From the NCBI GenBank assembly GCA_946187475.1, contig CAMHRJ010000016.1:1-16820 (forward strand): a DNA stretch of 16,820 nucleotides, read 5' to 3'. Position 1 is the stretch's first letter; every line of letters starts with the position of its first letter. Source of the stretch: an uncultured Clostridia bacterium. GTDB lineage: Bacteria; Bacillota; Clostridia; Oscillospirales; Oscillospiraceae. Position numbers and translations under genes: made by a program. A model generated the notes under the pieces. The model saw nothing but the letters and a program-made list of their open reading frames with translations, did no database searches and was not told where the DNA came from. This document shows, piece by piece, positions 1 to 6,297 of the stretch.

Positions 1-170
1 GATATAAAATCAAAATCAATGACGATGAGCGGCAGCTGATCGTCAAGGCGCTGTACGACTGGCGCAATGAGCTGCCCGCGGACAGTTTGCTCCGCCCTGA
101 TCTGGAGCAGCTGATTCTGAAGATCATCGACACACCGGACGCGAGCTTTAGGAGGAAGGTATTGGAATGA
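1..170 (+). CDS. C-terminal end of a small mobile-element ORF upstream of tnpV (5' truncated by window)
   Basis: An open frame enters from the left edge (first full codon at 3) and ends with TGA at 168-170, giving 55 visible residues. The sequence is charged and probably helical, with a DDERQLIVKALYDWRNEL segment. Its stop overlaps the tnpV start codon as ATGA, so the two are translationally coupled. I recall that a short uncharacterised protein of this style often precedes TnpV in Clostridia, but I cannot assign a family or function. The reading frame is well supported by the overlap and by the absence of stops; the identity is not. Confidence 0.55.
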   Translation, partial: YKIKINDDERQLIVKALYDWRNELPADSLLRPDLEQLILKIIDTPDASFRRKVLE

Positions 171-517
171 GCGAAAAACTGACTTACCATTGGGAAGGTG
201 ATTATCTGATCCCTGATTTAATCCCGCCGGAATCGCCGCAGATCGGCATCTGGGGCGAACGCAGGCGGCGGTTTCTTCGCACACATCAAAAGCCAATTTA
301 TGACGCCATGCTGATGAGTGGGACGCTCAACGAACATCTGGAGGAAGTCGATCAAGCTGCGGAGGAAATGCTGGATCGGCTTCTGATGCAAATGGCAGAT
401 TGCGAGGGTGTCGCCGAGCAGCTAAAAGCAGAAGATCAGTTGACTTGGGCGCAGCGGATGAACGCTATTCGCGCCTGCGCGGAGAGGATTGTGACATCCG
501 ACTTAATTAACGATTAA
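167..517 (+). CDS. tnpV: TnpV-family transposon-encoded protein
   Basis: This 116-residue protein has the hallmarks of the TnpV family (PF14198) found on mobilizable and conjugative transposons of Firmicutes. It opens with a Y-x-x-x-G-D-Y-L-I-P-D-L segment, followed by IGIWGERRRRFLRTH, a SGTLNEHLEEVD stretch, and a C-terminal LTWAQRMNAIRACAERIV block. Length is normal for the family. The start overlaps the upstream stop (ATGA), and a GGAGG at 151-155 lies 11 nt upstream. No molecular function is established for TnpV; its value here is as a marker that the left edge belongs to a transposon or integrative element. No transposase, recombinase or end repeat is visible inside the window. Confidence 0.9.
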   Translation: MSEKLTYHWEGDYLIPDLIPPESPQIGIWGERRRRFLRTHQKPIYDAMLMSGTLNEHLEEVDQAAEEMLDRLLMQMADCEGVAEQLKAEDQLTWAQRMNAIRACAERIVTSDLIND

Positions 518-733
518 AATAGAAGTCCCGCACCGGTCGGTGCGGGATGATCTCGCCGGTATGTGTGAGAGCGCGGGCGGGAATGCGTTTTCAAATAATT
601 CGCCGCGTTCGCATGGGACCGAATGGACCGCGCAGAGCATTCTGTATGCTTCCTCTTCATACAGCAGATACAGCTGGAATTCCCGGACGCTGACTGTACT
701 CTGAATAAAGCCGTTTTGGCTGAAACGTTCTCC
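506..733 (-). pseudogene. Start-less open frame downstream of the E2-like gene, possible gene remnant
   Basis: Immediately after the double stop (TGA TAG) of the E2-like gene the same frame is open for about 76 codons, to a TAA at 503-505. It contains a protein-like stretch (REFQLYLLYEEEAYRMLCAV, then a CERGELFENAF segment). There is no ATG or GTG before the single internal Met, and the frame runs through the hairpin at 526-547. It could be the tail of a mobile-element gene truncated on insertion, or chance. I do not recognise a family. Confidence 0.2.
526..547. terminator. Hairpin between tnpV and the E2-like gene (probable two-way terminator)
   Basis: TCCCGCACCG (526-535) pairs with CGGTGCGGGA (538-547), a GC-rich 10-bp stem starting 8 nt after the tnpV stop. 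The plus side has no U tract. On the minus strand the stem is followed by CTTCTATTTT, so it more probably ends leftward transcripts coming from the E2-like gene, about 190 nt downstream of that gene's stop. Confidence 0.6.
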
Positions 734-736
734 CTA

Positions 737-1603
737 TCAGAAGTCCACCTTTTCTCCCAGCGGCAGCTCCAGCAATTCCGGGTTTTCCAACAGCTTCCGA
801 AGAAGCCGCACGGTTTTTGAATAATAATAGCCATCGGCAATCCGCTCATCAATTGTAAGACCGAGATCAATGCTGTCGCGCATCTCGACGTTCCCTTCCT
901 CATCAAAGAAGGGACGTTTTTTCCGCTCGCCAATGACGCAGAACACTGAGCAGGTCCCCCAGTTGGTCAAATGGTGATAGCCGGAATGGAGTTGAATGGA
1001 GCCCAGATTGGTCAGCACCACCGAGGCGTAATAGGGATCGGTGGCAATCACGTCCTTGGGCATCCAGCCGTGGCGGTCCAGAAAGCGCGCGCCCGCGCCG
1101 ACCAGCTTCAGAAGCGTGTGCGGCGTTTTCTGGATGATGTCCATAGCGGCAGTAGACGGATCCTTTTTCTCACTGCGGCACAGGGAAACCTGGCGGAAAA
1201 TCTCATCATGGATGGTGTCAATGGTGTCACCCTCTTTGGAATGAATAAACGCCAGCGCCTCACCGCCGTTGTCCGAGAAAATCTTCTTCACCGTAAACGC
1301 TGCTGATACCTCCTTTCGCTGATACATGGTTTGATTCGCAATAAAACGGTTCATTTTCGGACGCTGTGTGATCACCTTTAGCAGAGCAGCAACCATGATC
1401 TGAAAGAGATTATATGGATATGCCGGGTTTTCCGCGTTCTTCCGCGCCAGATAAGCGTTCACGTTCGTCAAATCAATCCGCTCAGAGATAAACGCCTCAT
1501 TGTCACAGCGGTTGGGATACATGAGCGGCATGATGGTGTGCATGGAATCCAGCCTTTTCAGATAAACGCCGTCCTTACGGTTTGTCAGGCTTCCTTTTGT
1601 CAT
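737..1603 (-). CDS. Stand-alone 2-oxoacid dehydrogenase E2 / CAT-fold acyltransferase-like protein
   Basis: A 288-residue protein matching the catalytic domain of dihydrolipoamide acyltransferases (PF00198) but without lipoyl or peripheral-subunit-binding domains and with no E1/E3 genes nearby. The N-terminal part (about 15-100) carries the YNLFQIMVAALLKVI helix and PKMNRFIANQTMY, typical of the fold. Near 190-220 there is a VVLTNLGSIQLHSGYHHLTN segment equivalent to the E2 S-N-x-G region. Near 250-262 is IDERIADGYYYSKT, which aligns with the D-H-R-x-x-D-G catalytic motif, but the catalytic His is replaced by Glu. It may be a non-canonical acyltransferase or a non-catalytic CAT-fold protein. 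The start has AAAGGGG about 11 nt upstream. It is transcribed divergently from the pgsA operon and ends in a TGA TAG double stop. Confidence 0.8.
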   Translation of the reverse strand: MTKGSLTNRKDGVYLKRLDSMHTIMPLMYPNRCDNEAFISERIDLTNVNAYLARKNAENPAYPYNLFQIMVAALLKVITQRPKMNRFIANQTMYQRKEVSAAFTVKKIFSDNGGEALAFIHSKEGDTIDTIHDEIFRQVSLCRSEKKDPSTAAMDIIQKTPHTLLKLVGAGARFLDRHGWMPKDVIATDPYYASVVLTNLGSIQLHSGYHHLTNWGTCSVFCVIGERKKRPFFDEEGNVEMRDSIDLGLTIDERIADGYYYSKTVRLLRKLLENPELLELPLGEKVDF

Positions 1604-1750
1604 GTTTTATGGCCCCTTTTTCTCTATGATAAGAATAGGATACCTAAAAAAGATAAAGTGAATCTAAACTCGTGTACCGGCACAGTTTCGTTTCGGTTTA
1701 TATTTTGAGGCTATGATAATGGAAGTATATGAAATAGCGGAGGAATGTGT
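1604..1750. promoter_or_regulatory. Divergent promoter region between the E2-like gene and the pgsA operon
   Basis: 147 bp of AT-rich DNA separate two divergent starts. For the rightward operon, overlapping -10-like hexamers TATGAT (1712-1717) and GATAAT (1715-1720) lie about 35 nt before the pgsA start, but no convincing -35 is present, so an activator may be needed. For the leftward gene, TATTCT or TATCAT (minus strand, 1626-1637) are possible -10 boxes. A GGAGG at 1739-1743 serves pgsA. Exact promoter positions are tentative. Confidence 0.35.
1654..1668. promoter_or_regulatory. Candidate response-regulator operator (11-bp spaced direct repeat)
   Basis: TAAAGTGAATCTAAA holds two TAAA half-sites exactly 11 bp apart and matches 12 of 15 bases of TAAACTGAAAATAAA at 8925-8939 upstream of the response regulator. 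OmpR/PhoB-family regulators bind tandem half-sites with about 11-bp period. The site is about 50 nt upstream of the E2-like start and about 83 nt upstream of pgsA. AT-rich sequence raises the chance of coincidence. Confidence 0.35.
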
Positions 1751-2305
1751 ATGACAACCGCAAATAAAATCACGGTTTTCCGAATGCTGATGGTGCCGGT
1801 TTTTGTGATACTGCTTTATCTGGATTTGCCGAGTGCAGGTTACTGGGCCTTGGGAGTTTTTATCCTTGCAAGCGTGACAGACACTGTGGATGGCTATATT
1901 GCCCGGCATTATGATCAGGTGACAGATTTCGGGAAATTTCTTGACCCGCTGGCAGATAAGCTGCTGGTGATCTCCGCCATGGCAGTATTTACGGAACGCG
2001 GGTATATGCCGGGTTGGGCGCTTGCGCTGGTGGTTGCCAGAGAGCTTGCCGTAACCGGATTGCGGCTCATTGCGGTTCAGAACGGACGTGTGATCGCTGC
2101 AGGCTGGTCCGGAAAAGTCAAAACGACTGTGACGATGGTCGGTATTGTGCTGATGCTTGCTTTCGGCATCCCGCAGGGGCTCGCATGGCTGAACAATACG
2201 GTTTGGATTCTTATTGTGATCACGACCGTCTGGTCCGGCACGGAGTATTTCATCCGAAATCGGGATGTGCTGAAGGAATCTGAAAGCGGGAGTGTCATTT
2301 CATGA
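1751..2305 (+). CDS. pgsA: CDP-diacylglycerol--glycerol-3-phosphate 3-phosphatidyltransferase
   Basis: Integral membrane enzyme that condenses CDP-diacylglycerol with glycerol 3-phosphate to give phosphatidylglycerol phosphate, the committed step to phosphatidylglycerol and cardiolipin. The complete CDP-alcohol phosphatidyltransferase signature is visible: D44-x2-D47-G48-x2-A51-R52-x8-G61-x3-D65-x3-D69. Hydrophobic segments lie near 10-27, 30-42, 73-85, 92-106 and 126-160. The length of 184 residues is typical. An ATG at 1745 is also in frame but lies 1 nt from the GGAGG at 1739-1743; the ATG at 1751 has 7-nt spacing and is preferred. It is the first gene of a six-gene operon and overlaps cdsA by 4 bp. 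As the window is only part of a genome, whether this is the sole pgsA or a second mobile copy cannot be judged. Confidence 0.93.
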   Translation: MTTANKITVFRMLMVPVFVILLYLDLPSAGYWALGVFILASVTDTVDGYIARHYDQVTDFGKFLDPLADKLLVISAMAVFTERGYMPGWALALVVARELAVTGLRLIAVQNGRVIAAGWSGKVKTTVTMVGIVLMLAFGIPQGLAWLNNTVWILIVITTVWSGTEYFIRNRDVLKESESGSVIS

Positions 2306-3105
2306 GAGATCGAGTCATTTACGGCGCGCTGCTCATGGCAGGGATGCTGCTTTGTGTGTTCCTGTCTCCGGTCACGCGTGTGGTGTTTTTTGCTGCAGCG
2401 GGGATTCTCTGTATGTATGAATACTGCGCCCGTCTGTGGGAGCGCGGCGTTCACTGTGACTTTTGGGTGCTTTCCCTGTTTCTGATCTCTGCGGCTGTAC
2501 TGGCTTTGCTCGGCGCGGAGACTGAGCTGTGGTGCGCTGTATTCGCCATCTTCGTGTTTCTCTCGATGAGCTCCGGCATTTTCGACGCAAAGATATCCGT
2601 CCGCGGAGCGGTTTACACGGCGGCGGGACTTGCATATCCCGGTGTATTCTTTGCCTGGATCATCAGCATTTCAGTCACGGAGCTGTGGCTGAAAGCGCTG
2701 ACCTTGGCCTGCCTTTCCGTCTGGGTTTGCGACAGCGCCGCCATGTTTGGCGGGAAGCGCTTCGGAAAGCATAAGCTCGCGCCTGCAGTGTCACCCAACA
2801 AGACCGTGGAGGGCAGCATCTGCGGCGCGGTCAGCGCAGCCGCAGTCGGCGTGATCGTATGGGCTCTGGGGCAGTGGATTGGCGCGCTCAGCGGCATTTC
2901 ATTGTGGCTGAGTATCTTGATCTGCGTGATTGCATCCACCGTTGGACAGATTGGTGATCTTGTGGAATCTCTGATCAAGCGCATGATCGGGATCAAGGAT
3001 TTTTCCGATCTGATTCCGGGCCACGGCGGTATGTTTGACCGGGCGGACAGCCTGCTGTTTGCCATACCGACGGCATATCTGATCCTGCGGCTGGCAGGAA
3101 TGTAA
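2302..3105 (+). CDS. cdsA: Phosphatidate cytidylyltransferase (CDP-diglyceride synthetase)
   Basis: Polytopic membrane enzyme converting phosphatidic acid and CTP to CDP-diacylglycerol, the substrate of PgsA. The 267-residue protein is almost wholly hydrophobic, with 7-8 likely membrane segments. The family signature near residues 223-250 is intact: S-x3-K-R, then IKDFSDLIPGHGGMFDR ending in A-D-S. A cytoplasmic segment around 150-170 (FGGKRFGKHKLAPAVSPNKT) contains the conserved S-P-x-K-T. The start overlaps the pgsA stop as ATGA and has GGGAG about 12 nt upstream, indicating translational coupling. Next gene starts 12 nt after its stop. Confidence 0.95.
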   Translation: MRDRVIYGALLMAGMLLCVFLSPVTRVVFFAAAGILCMYEYCARLWERGVHCDFWVLSLFLISAAVLALLGAETELWCAVFAIFVFLSMSSGIFDAKISVRGAVYTAAGLAYPGVFFAWIISISVTELWLKALTLACLSVWVCDSAAMFGGKRFGKHKLAPAVSPNKTVEGSICGAVSAAAVGVIVWALGQWIGALSGISLWLSILICVIASTVGQIGDLVESLIKRMIGIKDFSDLIPGHGGMFDRADSLLFAIPTAYLILRLAGM

Positions 3106-3117
3106 AGGAGCGGAAGC

Positions 3118-4059
3118 ATGGATCAAAAGGAAGTTCTTCACTTTCCGAAACGGGCCCTGTTTGTGGTGAATCCCGTCGCCGGGCGCAAAACCATCCAAAA
3201 GTATTTGTCGGACTGCATCCGCGCACTGATGGACGCGGGATATCTGGTCACGACGATGGTCACCTCTGCCCGCGGTGAGGCGGCACAATATGCCAGAGTA
3301 TACGGGAAGTTCTACGATCTGGTGGTGTGTGCCGGCGGAGACGGGACGCTGAACGAAACTGTTACCGGGTTGGTACATGGCGGCAGACCTGTGCCGGTGG
3401 GTTACATCCCGTGCGGAACGACAAACGATTTTTGTGCCTCACGAGGTCTGCCCAGAGACATTCCCGGTGCGATCGAGCACGTTGCTTCCGGCACACGCCG
3501 GATTTATGACATTGGCTGCTTTGAAGACCAATATTTCACCAATGTTGCCTTGTTCGGTGCATTCTCCTGGATGGCTTATACCACCGATCAGGAGCGGAAG
3601 AACCGGCTGGGCTACGGGGCTTATGTGCTGGATGGGATGCGCGATCTCTCCCGATTGAAGCCGATCCACATGAAGCTTACGGCAGACGGGGAAACTTTGG
3701 AGGACGACTATCTGTTGGGCGCGGTGAGCAACGCTAAATCATTGGGCGGGTTTCTGGATTTGTCTGGACAGGGCGTGGAGCTTGCCGATGGGCTGCTGGA
3801 GCTGGTGCTGGTGAAAGCTCCGCACAGTCTGACGGATCTGGATCAGCTGGTACGCTGTGTTGTTGCGAACGATTTTTCTGCCCCATGGCTGACGCTGCGC
3901 CACGCAAGGGAAATCACAGTATGCAATCCTCCGGAGCTGCAATGGTCGCTGGACGGAGAGCAATCCGGCTTCTATGAGTCGGCGCACATCCGTGTGCTCC
4001 CCCGTTTTCTGGAGCTGCAGGGTGGGGAACCTCGAGGGAAGACAGGGAAAGAATCATGA
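3118..4059 (+). CDS. Diacylglycerol kinase family lipid kinase (DagK/YegS/BmrU type)
   Basis: Soluble or membrane-peripheral lipid kinase expected to phosphorylate diacylglycerol with ATP to phosphatidic acid, feeding CdsA. The 313-residue protein shows the DAGK catalytic domain: VVNPVAGRK at 16-24, the nucleotide-binding G-G-D-G-T-L-N-E at 73-80 and P-C-G-T-T-N-D-F at 98-105. A C-terminal half follows with SNAKSLGGFLDLS and the late W-S-L-D-G-E signature of the family. AAGGAG at 3105-3110 gives a 7-nt spacer. Gap to cdsA is 12 bp; it overlaps the next gene by 4 bp. In Firmicutes, DgkB-type kinases recycle diacylglycerol released by lipoteichoic acid synthesis; substrate preference cannot be read from the sequence. 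Confidence 0.92.
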   Translation: MDQKEVLHFPKRALFVVNPVAGRKTIQKYLSDCIRALMDAGYLVTTMVTSARGEAAQYARVYGKFYDLVVCAGGDGTLNETVTGLVHGGRPVPVGYIPCGTTNDFCASRGLPRDIPGAIEHVASGTRRIYDIGCFEDQYFTNVALFGAFSWMAYTTDQERKNRLGYGAYVLDGMRDLSRLKPIHMKLTADGETLEDDYLLGAVSNAKSLGGFLDLSGQGVELADGLLELVLVKAPHSLTDLDQLVRCVVANDFSAPWLTLRHAREITVCNPPELQWSLDGEQSGFYESAHIRVLPRFLELQGGEPRGKTGKES

Positions 4060-4739
4060 AACCCAAATCACAAAAGCTGATGCGGATCAGCACCGTGGCC
4101 GCCTTGATCGTATGGGCTGTTTTGATGGTTCTGCTGTTTTGGAGCATGGGAGGCGTTTCCCTGCAAGATCTGTTGTCCTATCAGCCGGAGAAACCGGTTC
4201 TGGCAGCACTGGCCATGCTGCTGCTGTTTGCCCTCAAAAGCATGGACGCCGTGATCCACTGCGGCGTGCTGTTTGCGGCAGCCGGACTGATTCTGCCGCT
4301 TCCGGCAGCCTTCACGGTCAATATTCTGGGAATCGTGCTCATGTCTGTCATTCCCTACGCCGTGGGATGGCAATTGGGTCTGGAAGCGGCTGATGCCCTG
4401 CGGCAGAAACACCCTCGCCTTAGGGAAGCAGAGTCCTTCCAATCCCGACACGCGGTTCTGGTTTCCGCACTGCTGCGCACTATCGGATTGCCAACCAATG
4501 TGACGGGGATCTATTTGGGCGCCATGCAGTTTGAGTTCCTGCCCTATCTTGAGGGCTCTGTGCTGGGCATGCTTCCGCTCCTGATTTTCTTCACGCTGAT
4601 CGGCACCAGCGCCGATGATGTGCACTCCCCGCTGTTCATCGCATCCGTTGCAGGTCAGATTGTGCTGACGATATTGTCCGCGCTGGTCTATGCCGCCCTG
4701 CGAAAGTGGGACAGGCAGAATCATACCGACAGAAGGTGA
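4056..4739 (+). CDS. VTT-domain (TVP38/TMEM64, DedA-superfamily) membrane protein
   Basis: A 227-residue polytopic membrane protein with hydrophobic stretches near 10-30, 48-65, 68-85, 88-110, 165-182 and 193-215. The central VTT signature is visible: GVLFAAAGLILPLP, and later R-T-I-G-L-P-T-N-V-T-G-I-Y-L-G-A with F-x-x-Y-x-x-G-S-x-L-G-M-L-P. Proteins of this superfamily act in phospholipid or undecaprenyl-phosphate translocation; some are lipid scramblases or flippases. Its position directly after three phospholipid-synthesis genes, with ATGA overlap with the lipid kinase stop, supports a lipid-handling role. The substrate is unknown. Confidence 0.85.
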   Translation: MKPKSQKLMRISTVAALIVWAVLMVLLFWSMGGVSLQDLLSYQPEKPVLAALAMLLLFALKSMDAVIHCGVLFAAAGLILPLPAAFTVNILGIVLMSVIPYAVGWQLGLEAADALRQKHPRLREAESFQSRHAVLVSALLRTIGLPTNVTGIYLGAMQFEFLPYLEGSVLGMLPLLIFFTLIGTSADDVHSPLFIASVAGQIVLTILSALVYAALRKWDRQNHTDRR

Positions 4740-4749
4740 GCTTCAAGAC

Positions 4750-5568
4750 ATGAATACAACGCATCAAATCGATTTGAAAAGCGGCGTGCATTCCCTGCAA
4801 GCGTGGACGCAGCAGGAGCTGACACAGCGCTATGGGCGAGGACACAGAATGATCCATGGGATGAGTGTGGATTTCTCGCTCTTTCTGACCTACAGCTTTG
4901 CCGGATGGCTGTGGGAGAGCACTGTGTGCTCTCTGTACAATTACGGCAAGCTCATCAATCGCGGGTTTCTCAACGGCCCCTATTGTCCCATTTACGGCTG
5001 CGGCGGTCTGCTGGCAGTCCATTTGCTCAGTGAGCTGGAGCATCCCTCTGCCCGATTTCTGGCCAGCGGTACGCTTTGCTGTGCTCTGGAATACGCGACC
5101 AGCTGGGGTATGGAAAAGCTGTTTCATGCCCGCTGGTGGGATTATTCCAATAAACCGTTCAATCTGAATGGCCGAATTTATCTCAACGGATTTCTCGCCT
5201 TTGGCGCTGCAGCATCGCTTTTGGTTGACCGTCTGGATCCGAAGCTCCGAGAGAAGATCAATGCACTGCCTCCGGCTTTGGTAGACATGGCTGCCGCCGC
5301 GGCGTTGATTGGCTTTGGCACCGATTCTGCGATCACGATTCTGGGCGTCATGGGCTTCAGCCGCCAGTTGGAACAGCTTGCGGCAATACTCGAATCCGGG
5401 CTGGAGCAGCTGCCTGCGGCGGAACGGATTCACGCGGCTTATGAACGCATGAACACCCAGCAGCGCCGGATTCTCTCTGCCTTCCCGCGGCTGCGAGCGC
5501 CGGCAAACAACCACACGCTATCCGCGATTCGACATCTGATTTCAGAAAGGAATGGCCAGTATGAATGA
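4750..5568 (+). CDS. CmpB-like putative ABC-transporter type IV membrane protein (PF06541)
   Basis: A 272-residue protein with an amphipathic N-terminus, then membrane segments. Family hallmarks run from 52 to 88: G-W-L-W-E-S (52-57), G-K-L-I-N-R-G-F-L-N-G-P (66-77), then Y-C-P-I-Y-G-C-G-G-L-L. They are followed by W-W-D-Y-S (129-133) and F-N-L-N-G-R-I-Y-L (137-145). The family is named as a putative ABC permease, but no ATPase or substrate protein is nearby, and I regard transport as unproven. The frame is also open to 4690, but the ATG at 4750 has an AAGGTGAG sequence about 11 nt upstream (overlapping the previous stop) and begins family-like sequence. It overlaps the next gene by 8 bp. Confidence 0.85.
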   Translation: MNTTHQIDLKSGVHSLQAWTQQELTQRYGRGHRMIHGMSVDFSLFLTYSFAGWLWESTVCSLYNYGKLINRGFLNGPYCPIYGCGGLLAVHLLSELEHPSARFLASGTLCCALEYATSWGMEKLFHARWWDYSNKPFNLNGRIYLNGFLAFGAAASLLVDRLDPKLREKINALPPALVDMAAAAALIGFGTDSAITILGVMGFSRQLEQLAAILESGLEQLPAAERIHAAYERMNTQQRRILSAFPRLRAPANNHTLSAIRHLISERNGQYE

Positions 5569-6232
5569 GCATCAAAATCCTGTGCCGAATATCGAAGGCA
5601 GATTGCGCCACGGAATCTTGCGCGTGCCGGAGGCAACGTATGACGCGACGGGAATTGTCGTCAATGGCCGCCGAATCAAATCCTTTGTGTTCACCACGGA
5701 TCTTGCCATCATCCGAAATTGTGACGCCGATGCGGTTTTTGCCGTCTATCCGTTCACGCCCCAGCAGGCGATCAGCGACGCAATCATCAAGGGCTCTTAT
5801 GTTCCTGTATTCTGCGGCGTTGGCGGCGGCACGACCAAAGGGCTGCGCACCGTTGGCCTGGCAAAGGATGTGGAGAGTCAGGGCGCGATGGGCGTGGTGC
5901 TGAATGCGCCGGTCTCTGATCTGAATCTGGCGGCGGTGGCGCGCGCCGTGGACATTCCTGTTGTGATTACTGTAACGAATAACAGGACTGATATCCAGCG
6001 TCGCCTGGAGGCAGGGGCATCCATCCTGAATGTTGCAGGCGGCAGTGAGACAACGCAACTGGTTCGCTGGATTCGTGAGCAGCATCCCACTGTGCCAATC
6101 ATCGCCTCCGGCGGGAATACGGAGAAAACCATCCGTGCAACGGTAGAGGCAGGCGCGAACGCCATCACCTACACACCGCCATCGACCAAGGAGCTCTTTC
6201 GAGAGATGATGGCGAAATACCGGGATATGTAA
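5561..6232 (+). CDS. TIM-barrel family protein commonly labelled 'hydrolase', function unknown
   Basis: A 223-residue cytoplasmic protein without membrane segments. It has alternating beta/alpha pattern and glycine-rich strand ends typical of a phosphate-binding TIM barrel: VFCGVGGGTTKG, AGASILNVAGG, P-I-I-A-S-G-G-N-T-E and AGANAITYTPPS. I recognise it as a conserved clostridial family annotated only as 'hydrolase'; no reaction is known to me. Late (beta/alpha)7-8 glycines suggest a phosphate-containing substrate. The ATG at 5552 lies 1 nt after AGAAAGG, whereas the ATG at 5561 has about 10-nt spacing and is preferred. It overlaps the preceding gene by 8 bp and is the last gene of the operon. 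A role in phospholipid head-group chemistry is possible but purely inferred from position. Confidence 0.75.
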   Translation: MNEHQNPVPNIEGRLRHGILRVPEATYDATGIVVNGRRIKSFVFTTDLAIIRNCDADAVFAVYPFTPQQAISDAIIKGSYVPVFCGVGGGTTKGLRTVGLAKDVESQGAMGVVLNAPVSDLNLAAVARAVDIPVVITVTNNRTDIQRRLEAGASILNVAGGSETTQLVRWIREQHPTVPIIASGGNTEKTIRATVEAGANAITYTPPSTKELFREMMAKYRDM

Positions 6233-6238
6233 AGGAAG

Positions 6239-6268
6239 AACGGCAGAGCATACTTGTGCTCTGCCGTT
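6239..6268. terminator. Two-way terminator between the convergent lipid and two-component operons
   Basis: AACGGCAGAGCA (6239-6250) and TGCTCTGCCGTT (6257-6268) form a perfect 12-bp stem with a 6-nt loop, 6 nt after the stop at 6232 and 29 nt from the end of the convergent leftward gene. On the minus strand the stem is followed by CTTCCTTT; on the plus strand there is no good U tract. Placement between convergent operons supports termination in both directions. Confidence 0.8.
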
Positions 6269-6297
6269 CACACGCATTTGAACTGAATTTTCCCAGC

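Noticed and set aside
1604..1750. Riboswitch or structured leader upstream of pgsA
   Set aside because: No strong stems, terminator/antiterminator pair or recognisable aptamer core is visible in the short AT-rich spacer.
4690..4749. N-terminal extension of the CmpB-like gene to an ATG at 4690
   Set aside because: It would overlap the VTT gene by 50 bp and lacks an RBS; the ATG at 4750 has a suitable AAGGTGAG.
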